Source: Adenanthera pavonina (Eukaryota > Streptophyta > Magnoliopsida > Fabales > Fabaceae). From it: DNA of 64,000 bases. The DNA is taken from the NCBI GenBank assembly GCA_026686845.1, contig JAIVEN010000006.1:37556501-37620500 (forward strand), written 5' to 3'. A program made the position numbers and the translations under genes. The notes beneath the pieces are model-generated. The model saw only the letters and a list, made by a program, of their open reading frames with translations. It made no database searches and had not been told where the DNA came from. This document shows positions 47,400 through 59,186 of this stretch, piece by piece (positions within the stretch are counted from its first letter, which is position 1; every line of letters begins with the position of its first letter).

Positions 47400-48512
47400 G
47401 TAAATATATACGTACGAACATGTGATAAAAAAATTAGGTAGCATTGAATGTAATATTATTAACTATTAGGTCCATATTCTACCCCACCCTTAACATAAAC
47501 TTTTATAAAAAAGAAAAAAACTAATGAAACCATGATTATCGGGTCTCAACTCTTAAAGACATGGGATGTGGAAAATGTCATTTTTATTAACTTTTTTGGG
47601 TCTATTTGATTTACATTTTTGCAAACTAAACCATGGTTTTTAACCATCATTTTCTCCTTTTTCATCCAAATAGGTTTTCAGTAAACTTCTTTACTTGTAT
47701 CCAAATTTTATTTTTGTAAATTGTGGTTATTCTAAAAATATTTTTATAAAAAGACAAACCAAATAAGACAAACCAAATGGCCACAACAAATGAAAATGAT
47801 AAAGCCTGGCCCAACAAAAAGAAAAAGAGAACAACAACAGCAAATGATCGAGTCGCCAAACTACATATGAATCGACCGTTTGGACTTCTAAACATGAGCC
47901 TCGACAATGATTTAATTAAGCCTAATAATCTGATGATGAGATAACTAAAAGCATATGAGGATCATTGCCTTGATTGAAACATGATCAAGTTAGTTGCAAT
48001 AATTACACTAAATAGATATGAGATATGTCCATTAAAAACGTGGTGTTTATGGTAAATATACATAGGAACGTGATAAAAAATTAGATGGCATTGCCATTGA
48101 ATGCAATATTATTAATCACTGTCCATATTTTACCGCACCCTTAACTTTGAATTTGTTTATGAGAAAACTTGGATAAACTTTTCTGCAAAAAAAGAAAAAA
48201 ACTAATGAAAGCGTTTGTTGGGGACGGACTCTTAAAGGCATGGGATGTGGAAAACATCATTTTTAATAACTTTTTCATATATAACCAAACACAAATGATA
48301 ATGGTCAAGTCTGGCCAAAAAGAAGAAGAAGAAACAACAACAAATGATCAAGACGCACGCAAACTATATATGAATCTACCGGCGGACTTCGAAACATGAG
48401 CCTTGACAATGATTTAATTGAGCCTAATAATCTGATGATGAGATAACTAAAGGATCATTAACTGCCTTGATTGAACCATGATCAAATCACTTGTGATAAT
48501 TACACTAAAATT
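47400..48512. repeat. Diverged tandem duplication of about 0.6 kb
   Basis: Unit 1 (about 47400-47997) and unit 2 (about 48050-48512) are collinear: 'gaatg(t/c)aatattattaa', 'catgggatgtggaaaa', 'gagcct(c/t)gacaatgattta' and 'taatctgatgatgagataac'. Unit 1 has an extra about 180 bp containing 'ttaaccatcattttctcc'. No gene lies inside. Unit 2 abuts the 3' side of the SUVH-like gene. Confidence 0.65.
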
Positions 48513-48594
48513 ATCTTTCTCCTCCTTTCTTCTTCTGTACCACCACTCAAAACCATGTCCATGAGCCTGCCCTAGCCAGCCCCGACCTTTCTCT

Positions 48595-49080
48595 TCACTT
48601 CTCTGGCATCACTAAATATCTGCTGTACTCTTCAATGTCTTTCTTTTCTTGTTTCAACATACTCTTCTTTTCACACTCATCCTTGCTCAGTCGTCTCAGG
48701 GAGTTGGGTCCACATAAAGGAGGATAGTCTCTAATGGTTGAAACTTTTCTCACACAAGAATGCCTTCTGGTCACAGCCTTCTTCTGCAAATAATATCCAG
48801 AACTAGTTAAATCCACATCATCTGGTGACGAGTCCTTTGGAGCCATTGAGTTTTTCTCACAAGTCTGAATACTAAAAGAAGAACCCAAGAACTCTGAGTC
48901 TTGAAGCTGAGCCTCACCAACCTTCTCCTCATAAACAAAACCCTTATTAATGGCAGCATCTTCTTTAGTATTTACGCGAATTCTTGCTGCAAATCGTCCA
49001 CACCGAGGTGGGTAATCACGAATCGCTGAAACTAATTTGCGTCGCTTAGGAATCTCACCATGAAGAACTGATGAAGCCAT
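48595..49080 (-). CDS. Small SUVH5/6 N-terminal-like protein lacking SRA and SET domains
   Basis: ATG at 49078-49080 and TGA at 48595 give 161 aa. The sequence upstream of the ATG has a good acceptor (tgcatag), so a 5'UTR intron is likely; the frame is open to 49212 but the longer start lacks support. The basic PKRRK is followed by VSAIRDYPPRCG at residues 17-28, and the motif recurs as VSTIRDYPPLCG at 113-124. This (V)S-x-(I/V)RD(F/Y)PP-x-CG motif is characteristic of the N-terminal half of plant SUVH5/6-type H3K9 methyltransferases. Known members continue with SRA, pre-SET and SET domains; none is present here. It is either a truncated gene or a small motif-only protein. A role in chromatin is inference. 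Confidence 0.6.
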   Translation of the reverse strand: MASSVLHGEIPKRRKLVSAIRDYPPRCGRFAARIRVNTKEDAAINKGFVYEEKVGEAQLQDSEFLGSSFSIQTCEKNSMAPKDSSPDDVDLTSSGYYLQKKAVTRRHSCVRKVSTIRDYPPLCGPNSLRRLSKDECEKKSMLKQEKKDIEEYSRYLVMPEK

Positions 49081-49456
49081 TGGAAGTGACCCTATGCAGA
49101 ACAATACAAACTTGAGGAGCACGTTTCCAAGAAGTCCGTACAATTTATAGCATTTCCCCTGGAAACAAGGAGCCCAGCCCAAGGAAAAAAGAAAATAAAG
49201 CGATGGCGGCATGTGCTGGCCTAGAGTGAGGAAATTTAGGCGGTTGGATCATATGTATGGTTTAGATAGTGACTTGTGGAGGTATTTTAACGTTTTGTGC
49301 TGAAAATGAATGTTACGTGATATAATTCCTCTTCAATTTATTGCTTTGATTGGGCAGCTCTCTCGCATTTTGACGTGCTGCCTGGGGATGTTGGGCTCAT
49401 TTTTGTAATTAAAATGGAATTTAATTTAAAATTTTTTAATAATGCTATTTATTATA
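49081..49456. other. Upstream region of the SUVH-like gene
   Basis: Possible 5'UTR and intron, with candidate acceptor at about 49092-49098. No other feature seen. Confidence 0.35.
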
Positions 49457-49722
49457 TTCTCTGATTTATATTATAGAATATTTTATATGACAAGTTTTTA
49501 GTTTAAAATATAGAGTATTAAACGTTTTTCTTTCCATTTTACTTCTGTCATTAATTCTTCACTTCTCTTCATTTATAATTTTATAATGATAATAGAATGA
49601 GGTATCTAATAAGGGTAAAATAGAAAACTATGGTACTTTTTACATTAATTTCAGATGAAAAATAATTTTCTTAATATGTATATAATTAATACAAAATACC
49701 TTATAATGTGGATAGAAGAAAG
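49457..49722. mobile_element. Stowaway-like MITE, family 1, diverged copy
   Basis: Related along its length to 3624-3894: left 'ttctctgatttatatta', right 'acaaaataccttataatgtgg' shortened by drift to 'gatagaagaaag', with shared interior 'aataatgaa'/'gataatagaatga'-type words. TA lies at 49455-49456 and 49723-49724. Termini are more eroded than in the other copy. Confidence 0.65.
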
Positions 49723-52700
49723 TATGAGTTTTATATCTTATACTAATATATTTACTCTGCCTTCAAGCAAAATTTCATATGCCCCAAAATTTAAATTTAT
49801 TTGAGAAAATTGTAACATCAGTTTTTTTTATTGGACTCTACCATTAATCTGGATTAAGTTAAATAAAATGACAAATATAGCAAATTCAAAAGTCAACCAA
49901 TGAGTTGCTAGTTTATATTATTTTACTCAATTTTTAATTTAATAATTCTTATTTTAAAATTTATAATGAAGTTCTTGAAATTAATTCAAATCATTTTTTT
50001 TGGCTATTTTTTTCAAATATGTAATTAATCTTATTATATTATTTATATATTTTTATTTTTATTAAAATATAAATCATATCTATACAGAGTATTAAAATAT
50101 AGTATATAATTAATTAAACTGATAGTTTTCTGAAATAATATCCCCAAATTTTTATTGATTTATTGTTAATTTGGACAGAGGAACTCAAGTGGGACTAATA
50201 TCTGCGCTTAAAGGTTTTTTTTTTTAAAAGGCCTTAGTAAAGCTTATTGTTGCGTTGTCACTATCTTTCAAGATCTTGAAAAGTTTGAATTGGTTGGCCC
50301 AAAAAAAAAAAGCAAAGAAAGAAGAGAAAAAAGTTTGAATTGAAAAGCTGATATAAGGATAAATGAAGGACCGATAAAACAACAAGGCAACAAGAGAGTT
50401 GAATCCGATTTCCACGATTCAGGTCTTATTATTTTATATTTTATAAAGTAAAATATTAATTTTTACAATTTGATAATTATAATATTGATATAATTTTATA
50501 TTCTGCATCATTTAAAGTAAAATTTTTATTAAAATTTCATTAAAAATATTAAAAAAAATGGACCGTCCTATCTTATTTGAACAGTTCAGATGAGATGTGT
50601 ATTTGGTGGCCGGCAGCAAATCCATTTCCATCATTTGGTGCAAAGGATTTTGTTAGTTCAAAATGATATGGCCATCCCAAACAAACAATATTTTTTGTCC
50701 TTAATAAAAAATCTGCATAATTGCCATCATTCCCTGGCACAAGACAAGAACATCACCTCTCAGTGGAGAGATTTGGATGGTGACAAAGCTCCCAACGCCG
50801 GCACAAGAGTGAATGGACTTTATGGATTCTAAGGGAAAATTTTTTTAAGTCCGGGGTTAAATGTTGGTCTAAAACTAAAAGTTTATAAAATGAGATTAAA
50901 AATTAGTTACACATCAATTTAGCTCAAAATGAAGTTTGCAAACCAAGGTTTGCTTGTGTCTAACATTTTTCCAAAGAAGCACGGATCCCATTGCCAACAT
51001 GCACACACACCAAAAAAAAACTTTATTTTATATTATTTATTTAACTTAATAAAATGAAGTGTGTGAGTGGTCGTACTAATTAAATAATAAGACAATGAGA
51101 AGGGAAAATGAAAATCCCAGTCATCTGCGTCATGTTCAGACTTTACTCGCGTCACCCATGACCATGACTCGAATGGGTAACGTAATACTAATAATAATAA
51201 TACGACAATCATAATTTGAAAACGACATACATGCACATAATCACACGAATATATGAAGTTGAACCACAGAAAAAGAGTTTGATATGCCTTTATTATGTGT
51301 ATCCGCTAAATTAAGGCATTGACCATTGTGCTCGTCTTGTTAGTTTGTTACGTAATAACGTGTGTGGTTAATAATTTATTTATTAAGTACTAGTTAATTA
51401 AAGATATCTAATTTTTGGTGACATATATGGGCATGTGTCCCAACGGGGAAAAACCCAAAATGAAGACACCTAACCGTAACGAGTCCTATATGCTTAATTA
51501 CTTTTTGTGTGGTCCATATATAAAAATGTCTATTATGTCCCACATGACATTTGTCTCTGGAGATAGAGGCATGAATTTTATCCTAAACTAGCTAGATCCA
51601 TGCAGAACAAGCATTTATCAAAGTTAGGACGTGGAATCCTATAGTATTAATTAATATAATACAAGAATTAAGGACTGAATTATTTTATGTCCTTAACTGA
51701 CACTATAAACATTAGTAAGGTTGCTGAGAGACAACCTCATGATCATTCTCCTCGGTCCTCTTAAAAATTATTGAATGGTACGTAATTACTACTTGAACTA
51801 TATATTTTTTGTTTGAATAAATTATAATAGCACACAAACATATATATCTCCTTAATTGTGAACATATAAATTGTAAAAAGAAAAAAATATTAACCCTATA
51901 CCAAAAAAAAAAAAAAGAAAGCTAGCGTGTTGGTATTACAATTTCATCATTGTTAAGTTGGGTTGTGAGGCCACAATACTGCCAGGAAGCTCTTAATTAG
52001 GGAGTGAATCACTGTGTACTTGGAGATGGAAAATATATAGGTATAATGTTGGACTCCAATTAATCACCAACTTCACATTGTCACTGTTAAGCTGGTTTTT
52101 AGGCTCAAACCTAAACCTTTAAAAATCTTGGCCTAAAGTGTATTTGAAAATTTACTAAATTAGTAAGCATTCAAATAGTTTTTAAGGTCCAAGTTTTGAA
52201 GGCTTGAAATAAGTCTTATCTATATATATACATATGAGTTATATATAATATAATATAGTATAATATGATATTATATATATATATATAAAAGAAGAAGTAG
52301 AATATAATTATAGGGAAGGCATTCACTAAACTCTTAATAGTTCATATATATTTTAATTGAATACTGTAGCAGGCTGCGGCCCAACTCTGGTTCATCCTGT
52401 TTTGTTTTATTTAGCCAATTTTTGAGGTTTTACGTGATGTGTGGGGGTTTATTTTAGTATGATGTTACAATTTGTAGATTGATCTTATATTGAATTCAAT
52501 TTAATTTGATCATAGATCAATATAGTACAACTCCAATAGTACTAAATGAAAAGTCCTATGCACAGACCAGAGCCGAACTCTATTTTCATGAATTAATAAT
52601 GTTAACTCAAGCACACAACAGTAGCAACCACATTATAACAAATTCGGGGTACCTCATAAAAGTATCCAACACATGCAACTCCATACACAAGATAAAAGAC

Positions 52701-52757
52701 ATACATATTCAATAATGATAATCTAGGAAACAAACCTTAAAAAAAAACATGTTCACA
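49723..52757. other. Intergenic DNA, AT-rich
   Basis: No gene recognised. The 80-codon plus frame at 50590-50832 has no identifiable domain. A patch at 51108-51185 duplicates 40765-40840. A (TA)n-rich stretch lies at about 52220-52290. The last 250 bp match the 3' flank of the 18993 gene ('gttaactcaagcacacaac', 'aataatgataatctaggaa'). Confidence 0.35.
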
Positions 52758-55700
52758 TCATATATTGTCGATTCCATTCCTTGGACGAGTTAACAGCTGA
52801 CGGTTGAACTTCTTCATTCTTCTCATTATAGATAGCCAGAAAAGAAAGCGCAATGTGACGAACACAGCAACAAAAACAAGAAATGCAATCCAAGTAATAA
52901 GTGATGCTTTAACCATTTTCGAAGTTGAGTCAAAAAGATATCCATCTGGAGTCACCATGTAGAGGGCTTCAAGATAGGTGAGTGATAAGAATGTGAGAGT
53001 AATGCACACGCCAATTGTTAATGCCCATATCACAGATCTATGCTTCAGAGGAATTCCACTTACGAGCAAGAGGGTGACACAAAGTGATCCAATAAAACTG
53101 ATGGCATTGAACTTTAGGTACCGACCAAAATAACTGTCGAAACTAACTCCTGATACTGCATCTCCAGGGCATATCTCTGACCCCGTATTATTAGTACCTG
53201 TAGCTAAGCATTGGAAGGGATCCTTTTGATCATCATGTGAAGCTACACCTTGTTGAACAAAACCACCAGGAGGGTTAATTAGAGCCTGAAAGGTTATAGT
53301 CGTGATCATCACAGCCACTACACTCAAATTCCCTCTCATCTCCTCTAAATAATAACGCTTTTTAAGTTCTGATGTATCTTCTTCCTTATTCTTCCCGAAT
53401 ATCATGGCGAAACAAATCCATAAAATCTTTCTCAAACCCTTCTCCTGAGTAGCTTTTGATGGTAGTTCCACTTGACACTCTTCAGTACTTGTTATGTGAG
53501 TGGCTGATGGTCGTATTGAATCAATTCTTTTTGTTTCTGCAGCTTCAATGCCATTGCTTATCAACACGCGCCATATTTCAAGGGTCTTGAAAACTTTCGG
53601 ACTATGCTCTAGGATATCTTGGGCTGTAAAACCATACTTGTTCTGCAACCTTGCTATTTGCCTTATTTTAGGTTCTGAAAGCAGGTACTTTATGGTCTGA
53701 TTGATTAAATAATAAACATGTTAGTCTATTGTGTAGGGTGGATCCAAATGATTGAGTAAATTGTAATTTTCAAGTACTTTTTCTTATATTATTCATCTTG
53801 AAATGAAATAATCTTGCAGTTATTAATATCAAAACTGATTATATATGTTTTTCATCTTGGCCGGACTTCCAATATATATTAACAATAAACTAAAAAAGAA
53901 AAGTACTTGTCACAACAAACTAACAAGAACATAGAATACAAAAGAACAACAAAGAAAACAGAGAACAGTACAACCCTACGCCCATCGTGCGTGAACTCTC
54001 CAATATGCCCATTCAAAACACCCCGAGCATCAGGACCTTTGATACAAAGAGAAAAATGGTGGAGACTTGGAGGGATAGAAAAGTACAATTATCAAAAGCT
54101 ATATCGAAAGTATTAAGTTCGCACTTTTATTTTTAATTAAATACCATATTATAACACCTCAGCATCTTATTGGCATTGGTATAAAAATATATTAAGTAAT
54201 AGCAATATTATATTTAGATTTATATTATCATATAAAGTACAAACCTGTAATATATTACCCTCTATCCCACATGGAAAGCACGTCAATAATGTTCTCATAA
54301 ATTTAATCTCCTTCACACACAGGGGCCTAGGAAGTGCTAGAGTGGCTGGGGTTAATGGAAGCATGGGGCCATGACTAGTAATTTTCTCAAAAATTTACTC
54401 CCTCTCCCACATGGACTTAAAGTTAAACCTGCGTCCTATAAAGCTCCAACCCCTTTAAGACCTAATTAACCTAAATTATTAATTAATTATTAAATAATTA
54501 ATCGTTTGATTAAATATTTAATAAAATATTATTTTAATAATAATTTATTACATCATAAATTAAAAACATAATGTTCTTGAGATTATGAAATTACCTGTCA
54601 TTATGTTTTCCTAAAATGGCATATATTCCCTTTATTTCAAAATATAAGAGATGTTTTTCAGTTTTTTTGTTTGAAAATATAAGAAATCAATGAGTTTTGC
54701 TTGATTAATTAATGTATATTTTTTAATTTTACCCATGATTAAAGTAGAGTTACTTTTGTGAATAGAGTTAAGTGAGAGGAAATTTATTTATAATTTTGAT
54801 TTACAAAGAGAATAAAATGAATGTATTTATGAAAAAAAATTTATGACATATTTATGATGTGTGATTGTTTTTATTTTTATTTTAGTGATATAGTTATTTG
54901 TTTCTTATATTTCAGAATAAATTAAGTACATAATAAAAAAACTCTTTTAGGGTTTAGCAACTCAGACAAATGATATCCTTAAAAGAAAAATTGACCACTC
55001 GGTCTTGTTATGAAAATAACGTTTTTAATTAGAAAAAAAAAGAAAAGAAAATTAATATATCTCCATTGAAAAATTTGGAAAGAAGAAAGTAAAATGTACC
55101 TCAACTTGCTTCAACTCCATAGTTAAATGGAGAACAGTGTTCCCACAGTGATCAATGCCAGTGAAGTTGACAAGCTCTCCCGTAAGGTCAAATTCACGCT
55201 CTAAATCCACTAAAACTTTCAAGGTTTCCAATTGGTTATTCAAAACACATAAGTGAAAAGCATTATTATTCTCGTTGTCACGATACCTGATAGAATCTGG
55301 CTCCGCTCTGATTAACATTTGCACAACCTCTTTTCGGCCCCTCATGGCTGCATAGTGCAGAGGAATTCTTTTCTCTTCGTCAGCAAACAAGCATGGTTGT
55401 TTGTTAGCATCTACCAACTCCCTCACGATGTGGATGTAACCTTGAGCAGAAGCCAAGTGGAGTGCTGTCCTTTGGTTGTAGTCACGCTCAAGGGCTAGTT
55501 CGGATCCGGATCTGTGACTGAGAAGCTTTTTTGTGAATTCTAAATGGCCTAGTGAGGATGAGATGTGTAAAGGAGTTTGAGCGAAGGGAGCCAGTGAAAG
55601 TTTGTGCAAGATTTGTGGGTTTTTGTCTATTAATGATTCCAAGGTTGATACATCCCCACGTTCTGATGCCTCAAAAAGTTCTGATATTTGGTCACCTTCT

Positions 55701-55777
55701 TGAAGAGAAGTTCTCATTCCGATGTTGGTTGAATGGGACGGTGCACTTCTGGAGCTTTGAGTATCAGCTGCCTCCAT
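52758..55777 (-). CDS. Ankyrin-repeat/PGG-domain membrane protein (intact copy 2)
   Basis: Exons 55100-55777 and 52758-53696 join in phase (MELKQVE|TIKYLLSEPK) to about 538 aa. The start MEAADTQSS matches the other intact gene; an ATG at 55807 would add ten residues. Exon 1 holds about five ankyrin repeats: TPLHISSSLGHLEF, TALHLASAQGYIHI, PLHYAAMRGRKEV, AFHLCVLNNQLETL and GNTVLHLT. Exon 2 has GFTAQDILEHSPKVFKTL, a charged linker, YLEEMRGNLSVV, INPPGGFVQQG, a loop with ICPGDAVSG, then three more membrane helices and a basic tail. All family hallmarks are present with no stop or frameshift. Its promoter flank is rearranged: only one of the two 5' units seen at 21985-22400 remains. A defence or stress membrane role is known for related proteins and inferred here. 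Confidence 0.87.
54627..54925. mobile_element. Probable Stowaway-like MITE in the intron of the 52758-55777 gene
   Basis: The left end TTCCCTTTATTTCAAAATA follows TA. The right part 'tttcttatatttcagaata' then 'aattaagta' is an eroded inverted counterpart. It resembles the family-3 element at 31799 in 'caaaatataag' words. The sister intron at 19824-21188 lacks it. Confidence 0.5.
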
Positions 55778-56080
55778 CACTGAAAAGCCGAGCACTAAGC
55801 TTAGCAAGTCACACTGGATCTCACTTTAAAGAGGAATGAAACAAATCATATGTTATGTTACGTTTCAGATCTTACAAGATTAATTTAACTTTAGTTTCCA
55901 AAAAAGCACAGAAAAAAAAATCTGATAAAGAAACCCGAACAACGATTCAAACCAACCTGGTAAAATGTGAAGACGAAGAAATGGTAGGTCGAGAGAACAC
56001 AGCGACAACCGTACGTAGCCTGAGGAGAAACGGACATTCCAAGTAAGTTTGTGTCTGTATATATAAGCAGAGACGGCGAG
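55778..56080 (-). promoter_or_regulatory. Rearranged 5' flank of intact copy 2
   Basis: After the start region and 'ggatctcactt' the sequence jumps to 'taaagaggaatgaaacaaat', which in the sister gene (22183-22200) lies between 5' units 1 and 2. The CTCAAACGCACC module and unit 1 are therefore deleted. Unit 2 ('tttcagatcttacaaga' to 'gaggagaaacggacattcca') follows, to about 56045. Confidence 0.5.
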
Positions 56081-56260
56081 TCTAGAACTTGCTCGTTTTG
56101 TTGGCGGGCCTACAACTCAAACTTTTGACTGATGAGTAGTGGTCAAATTATCCACAAATCCATTTACTTTTTTTAAAAAATAAATATTTATTTAATTATT
56201 TAAACTAATATATTATAAATAAAGTTATTTTAAAAGATATTTATGATAAATATTAACAAT

Positions 56261-56528
56261 AAAAAAACCTTGATATATAATCTTGATATATATATATATA
56301 AACACGCATATATACCAGCCAAAAACAACTTTTTCATCTTCAGATTTTTTATTACTACAATTTCAATTTTAGCTTCAGACCAATACTTTACTGTAAAAAA
56401 ACCTTGATATATAATCTTCATATATATATATATAAACACGCATATATACCAGCCAAAAACAACTTTTTCATCTTCAGATTTTTTATTACTACAATTTCAA
56501 TTTTAGCTTCAGACCAATACTTTACTGT
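56261..56528. repeat. Near-identical 134 bp tandem duplication
   Basis: Units 56261-56394 and 56395-56528 differ at about one base (ttgat versus ttcat after 'tatataatc'). Each runs from a run of seven A through a (TA)n stretch and 'cacgcatatataccagcc' to 'ccaatactttactgt'. The near identity indicates a recent event or gene conversion. Confidence 0.92.
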
Positions 56529-58509
56529 CCGCCTGTCAGTCTGACAGTCCACTCAATCATTTACCGCATTTGCGCGAGCTTTTTTTAGTGGGGTGGGGAT
56601 AAAATGGACATAAACTGAGTCATTGGAAGATATTTTTATGAAGTGAGATGATGGAGAACGGCTTCTTGAGTAATTTTTGAACCATTTTTAATCCAAATTT
56701 TTTTAGTCTTCCAAATTAAGAAATCAAAGATTGGAATGGCTGAGTAATTATTTTCATTACAAAACTACTCTTTAATCCTGTTAAAAATCATACTCATATC
56801 CCATATTTTTTCATCTTCCGGCCGTTTCCCTCCATATACCATCAAAGCTAGTCCTGCCATATTGTACCTTTTCTGGGCTTGTTTGTGGTGTCTTCTTCGC
56901 TTCATAGTCTATATAGCTATATGGAGGTATGTTTTATGATTTCTGCTTATATTTCATCGCATCAATAGCCTGCAACTTTTCTCTGCCAATCATGAGTCAA
57001 CCATGAGAACATAATCAATTAAACGAGTTTGAATCATTTGGTGCAGTCAAACGGGTTGGTATTTTTGAGTATTGCCGAAGGAGTTCTGTGTGAGAGTTTC
57101 GTACATTGGTATTGTAATCATAATTTACTTCTTAGCATCATCAGAAATTATATATATATATATATGAACCCTGGAAGTGTGTTGTGCATCAACATATAAA
57201 TAGAACCAAGTTGTCTTGCATATTATTATTATTATTATTATTATTGGAAGATAAATACTCTTATTAAAAAGTAAAAGCAATAAGAATCTTTTTTGTGAAA
57301 AAAGCAACAAGAATTTACTCACACATGTTTTCATCTAAATTTACTAATAAAGATAATATTTAAAAAAAATTATTATTCATTCCATTCCATCCATTTTTCA
57401 ATAACTTCCAAAGAATATGGTCAAATGAAGCACTCTTTTTCTTATAAAATTTCCAAGCACCGGAACATTTTTACTCTATCATGTTCCATTCCATTATGTT
57501 GTATAGAATTTGATCTTTTGAATATAAACAAATAAAAATGTATTCCACTATTTGATGTATCAAATAATATACTTTATTATCCAAAAATATTAAGTTCTAA
57601 CTTCTATAAAATTAAATAATAATAATAATAATAATAATAATAATCAATATCTTCTTTTGACATTGTATAAATAATTTAAGGGGTACCCATTCATGATGTC
57701 TGAGGGAAACAGATCCTTTGCTATTGTTGCAGCAGCAAAAGAGGATCTAGATCATCCAAAAAAAATTTGGATGGTCCAGAATTTTTATATAATTTTTTGT
57801 AAATTTTAACATTTTTTAATTTTAAAAGAAACAAAACACAAAATAAAAATAATCTCTTAGTTGTAAGATTAAAAAAATGTTTAATTATAAAAATAAAATA
57901 AAAATGTAAAATATATAAAATCTGGACTATCTATATTTAATATGGATGGTCCAAATTTGTTATTGGAAAATAACAGCACACGATGCTGCTGCTTTCCAGC
58001 AGTAGAGAAACCTGGTCCATGTCTAATTATTGAGATGCATCTGATATGAAATGTTGAGATATCTGAGTGTAACATAAACAATGCGTTGTGTTATATACAT
58101 AAGATGTAATCGTTGATCTATACAGTTAGTCAATCCTTCGTTATAACACAAAATTCACAAACAAATACAAATAGAGATATAGCATATACTAAAAAAGGAA
58201 TGTTAGCTAGTAGCGTAAAGGACCTTGCTTATGTCCATACATGAAGATGCTGTTTGAATAGAATCTAATGAAATTCCTGTCTTGGAATATTACTAACATA
58301 TAGCATCTTGATAGACATATCGAACATTTGTCCAATAATTATATTCTTCAAAATCATGGGGATAAATTGATAACGCGCTCATCAAAAGATGCTATCTTTA
58401 TGCATGTCTCATTTAATTTAATTAATATATAATTAGGGAAAAACTAACGTGGAGAAATGAAAGCGGATATTCCTCATTCACTTAAACTCTTAATGCTTCG
58501 TACATCTTA
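56529..58509. other. Intergenic DNA with microsatellites and a possible hAT-like MITE
   Basis: (TTA/ATT)n lies at about 57220-57245 and (AAT)n at about 57618-57645. At about 57709-58016 a block bounded by 'cagatcctttgctattg' and, inverted, 'caggtttctctactgctgg' with internal 'gcagcagcaaaag' and 'gctgctgctttcc' may be a MITE; its target duplication is not clear. No gene. Confidence 0.4.
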
Positions 58510-58756
58510 CTCCCTCTAATTTCAAATATAAGAAAAAAATATTCTTGGTGACCAATTGTGATAAAACATAATTTTTTTTAAATTACCCTCAATTTATCGT
58601 GTTTTTTTTGTACTAAATCAATTAATGATGATTGAAAACCACAAATTTCACAATATTAATGAGGGATATTATTGGAAAAAATATTTATTACACCAAACAT
58701 CTACATTTGTTTATGATATTTTAAACCAAAACAACTCTCCCAAACTTTAGAAGGAG
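58510..58756. mobile_element. Stowaway-like MITE
   Basis: A 247 bp element between TA at 58508-58509 and 58757-58758. The left end CTCCCTCTAATTTCAAATA is matched by an eroded right end 'aaactttagaaggag'. No coding capacity. Confidence 0.6.
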
Positions 58757-58900
58757 TATTTGTTTATAGATGTTCAATCATAGACATGAAAGATTAATGC
58801 GCTTAATTGTACAACATAAATTCTTTGAGAGTTAACGCATAAATGCCATTTAGTATAAAAAAGATACATTCTGTAGGGCATGTGGACAACAAGATAATTA

Positions 58901-59186
58901 CTCCATCTGGTCTAAAGGACAAATTTGAGTCTTTTTTTAGTCCAAAATGTAAGAGATAAATATGATTTGTTCCATGCATTTGCTTATTTTTTCTAATTGT
59001 ACCCTTATTAAGTATGGGTTAATGTTTCCATATGAAAGAAAAATTTAATGATATATACATTAATTTAGAAGTGTTATGGGAAAACTTAGTTAATTTGATA
59101 TATATTTATGAGGATTGACTGTTTTTAACCACCATTCTTGGTTCCATGTGAAATATTCCTCCCTTACATTAATTTGAGACTGGAGG
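58901..59186. mobile_element. Stowaway-like MITE
   Basis: A 286 bp element between TA at 58899-58900 and 59187-59188. The left end CTCCATCTGGTCTAAAGGA and right end 'aatttgagactggagg' form an imperfect inverted repeat. No coding capacity. Confidence 0.55.

Noticed and set aside
50590..50832. 80-codon plus frame as a small gene
   Set aside because: No domain recognised, no related copy, and no clear promoter or splice context; left in the intergenic description.
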